From the NCBI RefSeq assembly GCF_937863485.1, contig NZ_CALMFY010000236.1, forward strand, positions 1 to 64,000: a DNA stretch of 64,000 nt. The letters run 5' to 3'. Shown here piece by piece: positions 1-8,403 of the stretch. The notes beneath the pieces were generated by a model, which saw only the letters and a list, made by a program, of their open reading frames with translations, was not told the DNA's origin and made no database searches. This stretch comes from an uncultured Nostoc sp. GTDB lineage: Bacteria > Cyanobacteriota > Cyanobacteriia > Cyanobacteriales > Nostocaceae. The position numbers and the translations under genes are program-made. Numbering within the stretch: position 1 is the stretch's first letter; each line of letters begins with the position of its first letter.

Positions 1-54
1 TTGTTCAGAGTATCAACAACTGTGATTTTTTACAAATGATTTAGGATTGCTATA
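1..54. mobile_element. right end of a short mobile element, truncating hsdS
   Basis: The first 54 bases do not read as HsdS. They end with the 20-mer AATGATTTAGGATTGCTATA (35-54), which recurs exactly at 8528-8547 at the end of a small element with inverted-repeat ends. A similar GTATC(A/G)ACA block precedes both copies (near 10-18 and near 8502-8510). The HsdS frame opens directly inside this end. I infer a non-autonomous MITE-like element that inserted in or deleted into hsdS. Only one end is in the window, so its size is unknown. Confidence 0.45.
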
Positions 55-669
55 GGTGAGATTCCTAATAGCTGGGAAGTTAGTAAATTTTCTAGCCTAG
101 TTGATATTGTACATGGACAAGTTAATCCCAAAGAAGAACCTTACTCTTCTATGATTCATATTGGCCCAGAAAATATTGAATCAGACACAGGCAGGCTGTT
201 GCTTAGTAAGACAGCTAAAGAGTTAGGTTTGAGAAGTGGAAAATATTTATTTCATGATAGACATATTTTGTACTCAAAAATTCGACCATATTTAAATAAA
301 GTTACCCTACCAAGCTTTTCAGGCATATGTAGTGCTGATATGTATCCTCTCCAATCAAAAAGTGATGATTTGATACGTGAATTTATTTTCTACTTCCTGC
401 TTAGTGAAAAATTTGTATCGCAAGCAGTATCTTTTCAGACTAGGACAGGAATCCCTAAAATCAATCGTCAACAACTTGGCTCTACTCTTTTGCCAATACC
501 TCCAAAAGACGAACAGCAGCAAATATCAAAGATTTTAAGTGTCTGCGATCGCAAAATTCAAGCCCTAGAAAAAGAAATCGCCCTTACTGACGAACTATTC
601 CACGCCATGCTAGAACAACTGATGACAGGTAAAATTTCTACCCAACCCTTAACTGAGACTTACGTATGA
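40..669 (+). pseudogene. hsdS: type I restriction specificity subunit HsdS, 5'-truncated
   Basis: The open frame holds one target-recognition domain and one conserved coiled region. It starts with a typical domain-opening sequence (GEIPNSWEV, about 55-81) and ends with IPPKDEQQQISKIL and a heptad-like helix (DRKIQALEKEIALTDELFHAMLEQL). Full HsdS proteins have two such halves and about 400 residues; only about 205 codons are open here. The first ATG (151) lies inside the recognition domain, no ATG, GTG or TTG exists between the stop at 37 and 151, and the frame begins in the end of a mobile element. The subunit is therefore probably broken or a half-subunit made by fusion. Its stop region overlaps the hsdR start by 4 bases (ATGA), so it was the gene before hsdR in one operon. 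No hsdM is in the window. Confidence 0.7.
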
Positions 670-3600
670 GCGAAGCTTCCGCCGTGCAAAGACCGATGCT
701 GAAATATGCCTATGATATAGGCTGGGAATACCTAACTTCAAAAGAGGCATTACAACGGCGGGAAGGCAAAGAAGACGACAAGCGAAAAGAACGCTACTTT
801 GCCGATGTTCTTCGCAGTCAACTAATTAAACTAAATCCTGGCGTTGTCACCGATAACAACGTTGATGAAATTCTGCGCCGCCTGCGAAACATTGACAGCA
901 CCATCGAAGGCAACCGCGAAGCTTTAAACTGGTTGCAAGGCAAACAATCTATTTTTGTCGCCCAAGAAAACCGCGACAGAAACATTACCCTCATCGACTT
1001 TAATAACCCGGAAAATAACATCTTCCAAGTCACAGATGAATGGTCGCAAAAAGGCGTAAAATTTCCCAACCGCGCCGATATTATTTTTCTAATTAACGGT
1101 ATTCCCGTTGCCATTGCTGAAACCAAGGGAGAAAAGAAAACTGATGGTTTAGCACTAGGCATTGACCAAATTCGCCGCTACCACAACCAAACCCCAGAAT
1201 TGCTAGCCTTTCCCCAAGTTTTTGAAGTCACAGAATTGTGGAATTTCTGGTATGGCTTAACCTGGAATACCAACCGCAAAAACTTGTTTGAATGGAAACT
1301 GACCTCTCCCCTAACCCCTCCCCTACAAGGGGAGGGGAACAACAATATTACTCCCCCTTCCCTTGTAGGGAAGGGGGCTGGGGGGTTAGGTTCGATTATC
1401 CAAGAAGGCGACTACGAAGAGAAAATCAAAACCTTCTTCGACCATCAACACTTTTTAGAAATTCTCAGATATTACATTGTTTTCCTCGAACGCGATGACG
1501 GCTTAACCAAAGTAATTTTACGCCAACACCAAACCCGTGCAGTCAAAAAAATCCTGCAACGCATCCAAGACCCGAATAAAAAACGCGGACTGGTTTGGCA
1601 TACCCAAGGCAGTGGTAAAACCCTCACCATGATTACAGTTGCCGCCCAACTCCGCAACATTAGCGGCGATAATACTGTAATCATGATTGTTGACCGCAAC
1701 GAACTAGAAAACCAACTAGACAAAAACCTCAAAGCATACAGCATCAAAAGCTATGAAGTCGCAACCAGTAAAGCTGACTTAGAAAAACTCATCCAAGATG
1801 ATTATCGCGGCTTAATCGTTGCCATGATTCACAAATTTGACAAGATGAAAGTAGAAAATAAGCGTTCTACGATTACCGTCTTAGTCGATGAGGCACACCG
1901 CAGCACAGGCGGTAATTTCGGCATATATTTGATGGCTGCCCTCCCCAACGCCACATTTATCGGTTTCACAGGTACACCCGTCAGTAAAGCAGCTAAAGGA
2001 CAAAATACCTTCCAAACCTTCGGCGAACCTAGTGACCCGAAATACAGCCTAGATTTGTATTCAACCGCCGACTCGGTACGAGATGGCACAACCCTGAAGC
2101 TAAATTATGCCCTGGCGAAATCAGAGTTTCGCGTTCCCCAAGAAATTTTAGAAAAAGAATTTCTCCAACTCCAAGCCGCAGAAGGCATTAACGACATAGA
2201 GGAACTTGATGGCATTCTCGATCGCGCTGTTAAATTAAAAGAGTTTCTCAAAAGTGCAGATAGAGTAGATAAAGTAGCAAAATTTGTCGCCGCACACTTC
2301 CGTGACTACGTTGAACCAATGGGCTTTAAAGCTTTTATGGTTGGTGTAGATCGGGAAGCTTGTAGACTTTATAAACAAGCTTTAGATAAATATCTCCCTA
2401 GCGAATACTCAACCGTCGTTTATTCTAGGACTACAGCCGCAGGACTGCGGGAGTACAACCTGAGTGATGCCGAAGAGAAAGAAGTCCGCAAAGCCTTTAT
2501 TAAAAAATCCGTCGTTTCTGCCAAAATATCCTTACCAAATGCAGTCATCGACTTTATCGAATCTCGGCCGAAAGATTTTAACTATGACACCAGCAAAACC
2601 CTAACTTTTACAGGTTATTGTTCTGCTGAAGATGCCCAAACTTTAGAAATTCTTTGCGGTGGCGATGCTGATGCTGTAACCAAAATTCGCCAACTTTACG
2701 AAGACTACCGCAAAGCCTTGCCGAAAATTCTCATCGTCACCGAGAAACTATTGACGGGATTTGATGCACCGATACTTTACTGTATGTATCTCGATAAACC
2801 GATGCGCGACCACGTTCTCTTGCAGGGAATCGCCCGTGTGAATCGCCCCTATGAAGACGCAGAAGGTTTAGTTAAGCCCTACGGCTTTGTTCTAGATTTT
2901 ATCGGTATCTTTGGCGACAAACTAGAACAAGCCTTGGCCTTTGAGTCGGGAGAAATTAACGACATCATCCAAAATGTAGATGTGATCAAAAACCTCCTAC
3001 AAACGATGATGGAAAATACTGCACCAGAGTATTTACCGCTAGCTAAGGGATGGGACGACAAAGCAAAAGAACGCGCTGCGGCTTATTTTGCAGACAAAGA
3101 TTTGCGCGAGAAATTCTTTAAATTTGTCCGCCAACTCCAATCAATTTACGAAATCCTCTCTCCTGACCCTGACCTGCGCCCCTTCATGGAAAATTATCAA
3201 GCGATCGCCAGGCTTTACGGAACGATCCGCGCTGCTTATAATACCAGTCCCTACATTGATATTGAACTCACCGCCAAAACCAAAGAACTGGTACGCCGCA
3301 ACGTCACAATCGGCGAGTTGGAAATGCCCGGAACTATCCACGAACTCAATGCCCAACAATTAGAACAACTCCGTAAAAATAGCACCACAGATACAGTAAA
3401 AGTTCTAAACTTGAGTAAGGCATTGTTGAAAGCAGTACACGAGCAAAGTCAGCGATCGCCTTTTTTGATTTCCATTGGCGAACGTGCCGAAATTGTCCGC
3501 GCCAGCTTTGAAAACCGCCAAATAGAGGCGCAAGAAGCTTTAGCTAAACTAGATGAAATTGCCAATGAATGCATAGAAGCAGAAGTCTTACGACAACGGC

Positions 3601-3848
3601 TCAAAGTTGATGAAAACACCTTTGCGATTTACACTGTCATCAAGCAAGCAGTTACTCAGCTGGATATCAACCAAGCCGAAATTATCAACGTTATTTATGG
3701 CAACTTCCCTGATTACTGGTGGGATGCACGTCAAGAAATTGATTTAAGAACCGAACTTTACGCTACTATTTATCCTATTACAAGCTCAGTTGAGCAAACA
3801 ATAGAAGTCACCAACAACCTGCTGAAACTCGAACGAGTCGAATCATGA
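666..3848 (+). CDS. hsdR: type I restriction enzyme R subunit (HsdR)
   Basis: This is the motor and nuclease subunit, which translocates DNA with ATP and cuts away from the recognition site. The N-terminal nuclease core has D138 in RADIIF and E152-T-K154 (PD-(D/E)XK). The SF2 helicase motifs follow: Walker A GSGKT (315-319), DEAH (408-411), TGTP (about 436) and QGIARVNRP (from 720). The C-terminal region is helical, as expected for binding the HsdM/HsdS complex. The length of 1060 residues is normal for the family. The gene overlaps hsdS by ATGA upstream and the metallopeptidase gene by ATGA downstream, so the three were translationally coupled. Residues about 213-243 are encoded by a palindromic dispersed repeat inserted in frame (see the repeat at 1303). 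Because the insert keeps the frame, the protein could still work, but the adjacent specificity subunit looks damaged. Confidence 0.93.
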   Translation: MSEASAVQRPMLKYAYDIGWEYLTSKEALQRREGKEDDKRKERYFADVLRSQLIKLNPGVVTDNNVDEILRRLRNIDSTIEGNREALNWLQGKQSIFVAQENRDRNITLIDFNNPENNIFQVTDEWSQKGVKFPNRADIIFLINGIPVAIAETKGEKKTDGLALGIDQIRRYHNQTPELLAFPQVFEVTELWNFWYGLTWNTNRKNLFEWKLTSPLTPPLQGEGNNNITPPSLVGKGAGGLGSIIQEGDYEEKIKTFFDHQHFLEILRYYIVFLERDDGLTKVILRQHQTRAVKKILQRIQDPNKKRGLVWHTQGSGKTLTMITVAAQLRNISGDNTVIMIVDRNELENQLDKNLKAYSIKSYEVATSKADLEKLIQDDYRGLIVAMIHKFDKMKVENKRSTITVLVDEAHRSTGGNFGIYLMAALPNATFIGFTGTPVSKAAKGQNTFQTFGEPSDPKYSLDLYSTADSVRDGTTLKLNYALAKSEFRVPQEILEKEFLQLQAAEGINDIEELDGILDRAVKLKEFLKSADRVDKVAKFVAAHFRDYVEPMGFKAFMVGVDREACRLYKQALDKYLPSEYSTVVYSRTTAAGLREYNLSDAEEKEVRKAFIKKSVVSAKISLPNAVIDFIESRPKDFNYDTSKTLTFTGYCSAEDAQTLEILCGGDADAVTKIRQLYEDYRKALPKILIVTEKLLTGFDAPILYCMYLDKPMRDHVLLQGIARVNRPYEDAEGLVKPYGFVLDFIGIFGDKLEQALAFESGEINDIIQNVDVIKNLLQTMMENTAPEYLPLAKGWDDKAKERAAAYFADKDLREKFFKFVRQLQSIYEILSPDPDLRPFMENYQAIARLYGTIRAAYNTSPYIDIELTAKTKELVRRNVTIGELEMPGTIHELNAQQLEQLRKNSTTDTVKVLNLSKALLKAVHEQSQRSPFLISIGERAEIVRASFENRQIEAQEALAKLDEIANECIEAEVLRQRLKVDENTFAIYTVIKQAVTQLDINQAEIINVIYGNFPDYWWDARQEIDLRTELYATIYPITSSVEQTIEVTNNLLKLERVES
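1303..1392. repeat. palindromic C/G-rich repeat inserted in frame in hsdR
   Basis: This block has two short hairpins: CCCCTCCCCT paired with AGGGGAGGGG around ACA, and CCCTTCCC paired with GGGAAGGG around TTGTA. It lies between the nuclease and helicase parts of hsdR. Its second half, about 1349-1392, is nearly identical to intergenic DNA at 59277-59317. It reads through without a stop and gives a proline/glycine-rich segment unlike the rest of HsdR. Confidence 0.8.
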
Positions 3849-4177
3849 TTGCTAGCTGCGACAATCGAAAATGGAAAGACGCGCAAGCACTTAAAGATGC
3901 TGTAGGAGAATGGAGCGATCGGATTAAAGTCCAAGTCAAACAAATTCAACTGCGTCCGATGAAGCGCAAGTGGGCATCTATTTCTACCACAGGACGCTTA
4001 ACTTTAAATACTGAACTGCTAGACTTACCAAAAGAATTGGGCGAATTTGTCATTGTTCACGAACTCGTACATCTTCTCGTTCCTAACCACGGTAAACTAT
4101 TTAAGTGTTTTATGTTTGCTTATCTGCCTGACTGGGAAGAGTTAGAGATAAAGTTACAGAAAAATTGTCAGCAATGA
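3845..4177 (+). CDS. YgjP-like zinc metallopeptidase (DUF45) coupled to hsdR
   Basis: This 110-residue protein has the gluzincin signature H72-E73-L-V-H76 and a third candidate zinc ligand, H82, in PNHGKLF, giving HExxH-x5-H. That spacing fits the YgjP/SprT-like (DUF45, WLM-related) group. The segment W-A-S-I-S-T-T-G-R-L-T-L-N before the motif is also typical of it. The protein is shorter than stand-alone YgjP proteins (about 160-240 residues) and looks like the catalytic core only. It overlaps the hsdR stop by 4 bases, so it is translated with HsdR. Small DUF45 proteins are often found beside hsdR. I infer a regulatory or processing role in the restriction locus; the substrate is unknown. 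No signal peptide is visible, so it should act in the cytoplasm. Confidence 0.8.
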   Translation: MIASCDNRKWKDAQALKDAVGEWSDRIKVQVKQIQLRPMKRKWASISTTGRLTLNTELLDLPKELGEFVIVHELVHLLVPNHGKLFKCFMFAYLPDWEELEIKLQKNCQQ

Positions 4178-4185
4178 CTACTGAT

Positions 4186-4494
4186 TTACGAGCGGCCTAA
4201 ATTGTTTATTAATTCTTCTATGGCTCTATTTTTTGTATTTTCGTCAGGCAGAAAATAAAAAACTTTTCCCATTGGGCGCTCGCCTAAATGACAAGCAAAT
4301 CTCAACTGCACACCAATCTGTTGCAAATGGTTGGAGGAAATTCCTAAAGTAGAGGGAGAGGCTAAATCTTCCCTATTAGCAGCAGATGGGTTTGATACAA
4401 CTAGGATATTATGGTCGAATGATAAAAGAATACAAGCCCTAAATTTATGGGGATTGTAATGCGTGAATTTTGAATTTTGAATTCGGAGCGACAC
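4186..4494 (-). CDS. hypothetical protein, uncertain
   Basis: This is a 102-codon open frame on the minus strand that ends 8 bases past the stop of the convergent metallopeptidase gene. I do not recognise it. The C-terminal half (RFACHLGERPMGKVFYFLP and the helix NTKNRAIEELINNL) looks protein-like. The first 15 or so residues come from an AT-rich intergenic repeat (AATTTTGAATTTTGAATT), so the real start is uncertain. It lies head-to-head with the Uma2 gene. It may be a decayed gene. Confidence 0.3.
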   Translation of the reverse strand: MSLRIQNSKFTHYNPHKFRACILLSFDHNILVVSNPSAANREDLASPSTLGISSNHLQQIGVQLRFACHLGERPMGKVFYFLPDENTKNRAIEELINNLGRS

Positions 4495-4497
4495 GAC

Positions 4498-5076
4498 GTG
4501 ACTGCTTTAACCTTACAATTACCTCCTAATTTACAATTTAGTGATGAGGAATTCGCACAAATTGTAGCCGTGAACAAAGAATTACGACTAGAGTTAACTG
4601 CTGAAGGGGAATTAATTATCATGTCACCTACTGGGGGTGAAACGGGAAACCGTAATTTTGATTTATTAGGTCAGATATGGTTTTGGAGCAATCAAAATAA
4701 TTTGGGAAAAGCTTTCGATTCTTCTACTGGGTTTAAACTGCCAAATGGGGCAACTCGTTCACCTGATGCTTCTTGGGTAAGGATAGAAAGATGGGATGCT
4801 CTTACTCCAGAACAGAGAAAAAAGTTTATCCCTTTGTGTCCTGACTTTGCAGTGGAATTAGTTTCTGAAACTGATGATGTGGAAGATACTAAAGCAAAAA
4901 TGGAGGAATACTTAAGAAATGGCTTACAACTAGGTTGGTTAATTAATCCTAAAGATAAACAAGTAATCATTTATCGCCCAAATCTTGCACCAGAAGTTTT
5001 ACAATCTCCCACAAGTTTATCGGGTGAAGATGTTCTCCCTGGTTTTGTTTTAAATTTAGAGCAGATTTTTGCATAG
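4498..5076 (+). CDS. Uma2-family PD-(D/E)XK nuclease-like protein (DUF820)
   Basis: The 192-residue protein has the Uma2 pattern: LRLELTAEGELIIMSPTGG near the N-terminus, then SPDASWV, PDFAVELVSETDD (candidate catalytic D and E), and the C-terminal NGLQLGWLINP and LPGF motifs. I chose the GTG at 4498, which gives V-T-A-L-T-L as in many family members, with GGAG at 4484-4487 as ribosome site; a TTG at 4477 would add seven residues made from an intergenic repeat. Cyanobacterial genomes carry dozens of Uma2 copies, and their function is not settled. Their restriction-endonuclease fold is established; the biological role is not. It follows the type I restriction locus but has its own spacing and is probably independent. 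Confidence 0.9.
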   Translation: MTALTLQLPPNLQFSDEEFAQIVAVNKELRLELTAEGELIIMSPTGGETGNRNFDLLGQIWFWSNQNNLGKAFDSSTGFKLPNGATRSPDASWVRIERWDALTPEQRKKFIPLCPDFAVELVSETDDVEDTKAKMEEYLRNGLQLGWLINPKDKQVIIYRPNLAPEVLQSPTSLSGEDVLPGFVLNLEQIFA

Positions 5077-5304
5077 CTCGCTGATTATCTTGATTTGATT
5101 TCTACAATCACTGAACGTTCTCAAATTCGCCTAAACCATCGGCATTTCCTTTAAACATCAAAAGCCCTGCTGACGTGGGCTACTGGAACTATACTTACAA
5201 TTTAATCGCGATGCCTGCGGCGGGCTATGCCTACGCACGATCAGAAATCCCCTTCAAGGAACTTGTAGTAATAACTTCCAATCTTTGACACTACAGCTTT
5301 CTTG

Positions 5305-6735
5305 ATGCTTAAATTTATGCTGGCCAAATTCCCATTATCTGTATTCACACTTTTATTAGGACTTGCCATAACTCAAACCTTTGAATGCACAACTCAAAAA
5401 GATAATTCAGCGATCGCTCAAACTTCACCGAAGCCAGCGCCTCAAGAAATTGTGCAACCAGGAGAAGTTCGAGCCTTACCAGGCAAGTTGGATAACATAC
5501 CCGTTTTTAACAGCAATAGCCCAGAATGGATTAAAACTGAGGGTATTTTACTTTCTACCTTTCCTCCAAACGGTAAAAAAGTTCCAGCAGCACACCTTAA
5601 TTTTCCCTTTCAGGGACGCTTTGACTTATTTGCCCACCACTACAGCCACACTCCCAAGGATTTACAAACGCTATATTTGGGCGTAATTGTGCATAACCCT
5701 GGTAAAAAACCAGTAACAGTAGATGTATTGCAAGCGGCGAGTTATTTGATGCAGGATGCGCCCTTTGTTACCTTATCCCCCTACATAGAAAATAACGATG
5801 GTAAGGCTTATTCCGGGCCAGGCGATCGCGCTGTTGGGGATGTACTCCGAGGTGTTCGACAAGCAGATTTTCCCGCAAAGCTGATAATTCCTCCAGGACA
5901 AAGCCGGATGTTGTTAAATCATCCGATTCCTGTACGAAATCTAGAAAAGCCGGTGAATGGTCGCTCTAGCTTTATGCGGCTGCGTAGTAGCGATCAAGTT
6001 TATGCAGCAAGTTTAGCAATGTTTGCCAAGAAAAATTCTGATAATACAGAACGCCCACCCACTCTTGCAGAATGGCAAGCTTTACTAAATACCGGGAACT
6101 TCGCTGGGCCGCGAGATAAAACCCCTACTCCTCCAAATGCTACCAGTGGCGCACTGATTTATGGGCGTGTAGCTGGGGTGTCTAGTGGTTCCCAGTGGCA
6201 AGCAAAGTTGGTAGATAATCCCCAAACCACAATTCTAACTATTCCCCAGCCTGGCAAAGCTATTTCCTATACTTTAGACACATTGCGAAATGGTCGATTG
6301 GGCACTGAACAAATCCAAACGGCCAAAATGCTGGTACGTTATCCAGATACGGCATACGAAGCACATGGCAATTATGCGGTGGAATATAAACTCACCTTAC
6401 CCTTAAGCAACAATACCAACCAAAATCAGACCGTGACTGTGACTTTGGAAACACCTTTGAAGGAAGATAAATTATCCCAAGGTGGTGTGCGTTTTCGCAA
6501 ACCATCTCTAGATTTTCCTTTCTTCCGTGGTACAGTGCGGCTACGCTACTTTGATGACCAAGGTCAACAAAAGACGCGCTATGTACATCTATGGCACAGA
6601 ACTGGTCAGGTCTTAGAACCATTGGTGCAGCTTGTACTTCCACCTTCGACTAAGCGGATAGTACAGGTAGATGTGATTTATCCACCAGATTCGACACCAC
6701 CGCAAGTGCTGAGTGTAAGAACTTTAGAAAAGTGA
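5305..6735 (+). CDS. DUF3370 family exported protein
   Basis: This 476-residue protein belongs to the cyanobacterial DUF3370 family: N-terminal QEIVQPGEVRALPGKLD, then EGILLSTFPPNGKKVPAAHL and SGALIYGRVAGVSSG. A hydrophobic N-terminal segment (PLSVFTLLLGLAITQTF) followed by a cysteine suggests export, possibly as a lipoprotein; an FECTTQ lipobox would be poor. I start at ATG 5305; ATG 5314 is also possible and leaves the signal intact. The function is unknown. The body looks like beta-rich, periplasmic or envelope-type domains. It stands alone, with 225 bases upstream that hold short dispersed repeats only, and 31 bases separate it from the VOC gene downstream. Confidence 0.85.
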   Translation: MLKFMLAKFPLSVFTLLLGLAITQTFECTTQKDNSAIAQTSPKPAPQEIVQPGEVRALPGKLDNIPVFNSNSPEWIKTEGILLSTFPPNGKKVPAAHLNFPFQGRFDLFAHHYSHTPKDLQTLYLGVIVHNPGKKPVTVDVLQAASYLMQDAPFVTLSPYIENNDGKAYSGPGDRAVGDVLRGVRQADFPAKLIIPPGQSRMLLNHPIPVRNLEKPVNGRSSFMRLRSSDQVYAASLAMFAKKNSDNTERPPTLAEWQALLNTGNFAGPRDKTPTPPNATSGALIYGRVAGVSSGSQWQAKLVDNPQTTILTIPQPGKAISYTLDTLRNGRLGTEQIQTAKMLVRYPDTAYEAHGNYAVEYKLTLPLSNNTNQNQTVTVTLETPLKEDKLSQGGVRFRKPSLDFPFFRGTVRLRYFDDQGQQKTRYVHLWHRTGQVLEPLVQLVLPPSTKRIVQVDVIYPPDSTPPQVLSVRTLEK

Positions 6736-6766
6736 TCTCAAAAAAATCAAATAACTTTAGGTTTAT

Positions 6767-7150
6767 ATGGTTTTCCAGTACACTAACGCATTTGTCACCA
6801 TAGCATCGGTTAATTGTGAGGAGTTAGTGAACTTCTATACTAGATTTCTGCAGCAAAAACCAATTATTTTGATTCCGAATATCTATGCTGAGTTTAATTT
6901 GGTTGGTATGCGATTAGGTATTTTTAAACCCAAGAACACAAACGAATCAGAATTTGAAGCGATCACCAAAAGTAAGATAAGTTTGTGTTTAGAGGTGAGT
7001 AACTTAGAAGATGCGATCGCTCACCTAACTGCTTTAGGCTATCCTCCACCAGGAAAGATTTCCATTGCTAACCACGGCAGAGAAATTTATGCTTATGACC
7101 CTGATGGCAATCGTCTGATTTTACATCAAGCCATAGTGAATGATAATTGA
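6767..7150 (+). CDS. VOC superfamily (glyoxalase/bleomycin-resistance fold) protein
   Basis: The 127-residue protein has one vicinal-oxygen-chelate unit made of two beta-alpha-beta-beta-beta modules. The first includes ELVNFYTRFLQQKP and the second EVSNLEDAIAHLTALGYPP and YAYDPDGNRLILHQ, the usual closing strand. The final E or H metal ligand is not conserved in an obvious way; H in LILHQ could serve. The substrate cannot be named from sequence. It follows DUF3370 by 31 bases and precedes ylqF by about 30 bases on the same strand, so the three may share transcripts. Confidence 0.85.
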   Translation: MVFQYTNAFVTIASVNCEELVNFYTRFLQQKPIILIPNIYAEFNLVGMRLGIFKPKNTNESEFEAITKSKISLCLEVSNLEDAIAHLTALGYPPPGKISIANHGREIYAYDPDGNRLILHQAIVNDN

Positions 7151-7181
7151 TAAGTGATAATAATTTATTTGGTAATTGACT

Positions 7182-8063
7182 ATGGCTATAACTCAAAACT
7201 ATAGATTAAACCTGATTCAATGGTATCCAGGTCACATTGCTAAAGCTGAAAAGAAGCTCAAAGAACAGCTTAAGCGCGTAGATGTGGTGTTTGAGGTGCG
7301 AGACGCCCGGATTCCCTTAGCGACTCACCATCCCCAAATAGGCGAGTGGGTGGAGGGTAAAAAACGGGTGTTGATACTTAACCGAGTAGATATGATTACG
7401 CCACAAATGCGATCGCTGTGGATAGATTGGTTTAAACGTCAGGGAGAAGTCCCTTATTTTACCAACGCTCAACATGGTAAAGGTATAGCAGAAGTGGCAC
7501 GGGCAGCGCAAGCCGCTGGGGTAGAACTCAATCAAAGAAGAAGCGATCGCGGCATGTTACCCCGTCCAGTGCGGGCCGTGGTGATTGGTTTTCCTAATGT
7601 TGGTAAATCAGCTTTGATTAACCGTCTGTTAGGAAAGCGAGTAGTGGAAAGTGCAGCCCGTCCTGGGGTGACTCGCCAACTGCGCTGGGTGCGAATTTCC
7701 GAACATTTGGAATTGCTAGATGCTCCTGGTGTCATCCCTGTAAGGTTGGAAGACCAAGATGCAGCTTTGAAATTAGCCATTTGTGATGATATCGGTGAAG
7801 CATCTTACGATAATCAGCTAGTAGCAGCAGCCCTAGTGGATTTACTAAACTATTTGGAAGCTGTAGCTACAGATTTGTTACCAAAAAAACCATTACAGTC
7901 TCGCTACCAACTCGATTCGGTATCAGACACCGGAGATGTTTATTTACACGCCTTGGCGGAGCATCGTTACAAAGGTGATATAGAGCGAGCTGCAAGGCAA
8001 CTTTTAACAGATTTTCGCAAGGGGTTGTTGGGTGAAATGAGTTTGGAATTACCCCCTAATTAA
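7182..8063 (+). CDS. ylqF: ribosome biogenesis GTPase YlqF/RbgA
   Basis: This is a circularly permuted GTPase that helps late 50S subunit maturation. The G motifs occur in permuted order: G4 NRVD (67-70), then G1 GFPNVGKS (136-143), then G3 DAPG (180-183), with T162-T165 covering the G2 region. The N-terminal IQWYPGHIAKAEKKL is the family hallmark. The C-terminal helical domain, about 200-293, binds rRNA. Length is 293 residues, normal for the family. I chose ATG 7182, which gives MAITQNYRLN; a TTG two codons upstream is unlikely. Just downstream begins the caspase-locus debris. Confidence 0.95.
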   Translation: MAITQNYRLNLIQWYPGHIAKAEKKLKEQLKRVDVVFEVRDARIPLATHHPQIGEWVEGKKRVLILNRVDMITPQMRSLWIDWFKRQGEVPYFTNAQHGKGIAEVARAAQAAGVELNQRRSDRGMLPRPVRAVVIGFPNVGKSALINRLLGKRVVESAARPGVTRQLRWVRISEHLELLDAPGVIPVRLEDQDAALKLAICDDIGEASYDNQLVAAALVDLLNYLEAVATDLLPKKPLQSRYQLDSVSDTGDVYLHALAEHRYKGDIERAARQLLTDFRKGLLGEMSLELPPN

Positions 8064-8101
8064 TGAATAGCCTTTTCTAACCATTTTTGAGTAGCTCTTG
8101 A

Positions 8102-8272
8102 GTAGCACTCAAAAATCTGGGTAGAGTATTAGACAACAAATCAATTAAGCTGGGAATTCAAGCACCTGACGGCAGAAAACTTAACCTAGAAGCCAGTAGT
8201 TGTCATGATTTAGAATTCGCTAGGCAGCTAGCAGAGGATTTTGTGAACAAGACAAATAAATACACAAGATAG
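8102..8272 (+). pseudogene. remnant of the small gene preceding a caspase-like gene
   Basis: A 56-codon frame follows an in-frame stop (8099) and contains no credible start. It reads as the C-terminal part of a small protein: IKLGIQAPDGRKLNLEAS, then DLEFARQLAEDFVNKT. It ends 5 bases before the ATG of the caspase fragment, the spacing of an operon. I recognise no Pfam family. Small proteins encoded beside caspase-like effectors occur in cyanobacterial conflict loci, so I infer a decayed partner of that gene. Confidence 0.45.
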
Positions 8273-8277
8273 TAAAG

Positions 8278-8403
8278 ATGGCGAAGGTAGCACTGCTAAT
8301 CGGGGTTAGTGAATATGAGCCGGGGTTGAACTCGCTACCTGGTGCTGTTAAAGATGTTGAAGCGATGCAGCGAGTTTTGGTCAACTATGCCTGTCGATCT
8401 TAG
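8278..8403 (+). pseudogene. N-terminal fragment of a caspase-family (peptidase C14) gene
   Basis: The ATG at 8278 opens with MAKVALLIGVSEYEPGLNSL and continues PGAVKDVEAMQRVLVN. This is the start of cyanobacterial caspase/metacaspase domains (first strand, then the SEY turn, then the A-x-x-D-V helix). After about 36 residues the homology ends and the frame stops at 8401, inside a small element with inverted-repeat ends. The catalytic His and Cys are absent and the gene does not resume after the element. It is a dead remnant. Caspase-like proteins in filamentous cyanobacteria are thought to act in regulated cell death and conflict systems. Confidence 0.75.

Noticed and set aside
1292..1498. 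68-codon frame inside hsdR
   Set aside because: It is an out-of-frame shadow created by the repeat insertion; the hsdR frame itself continues through.
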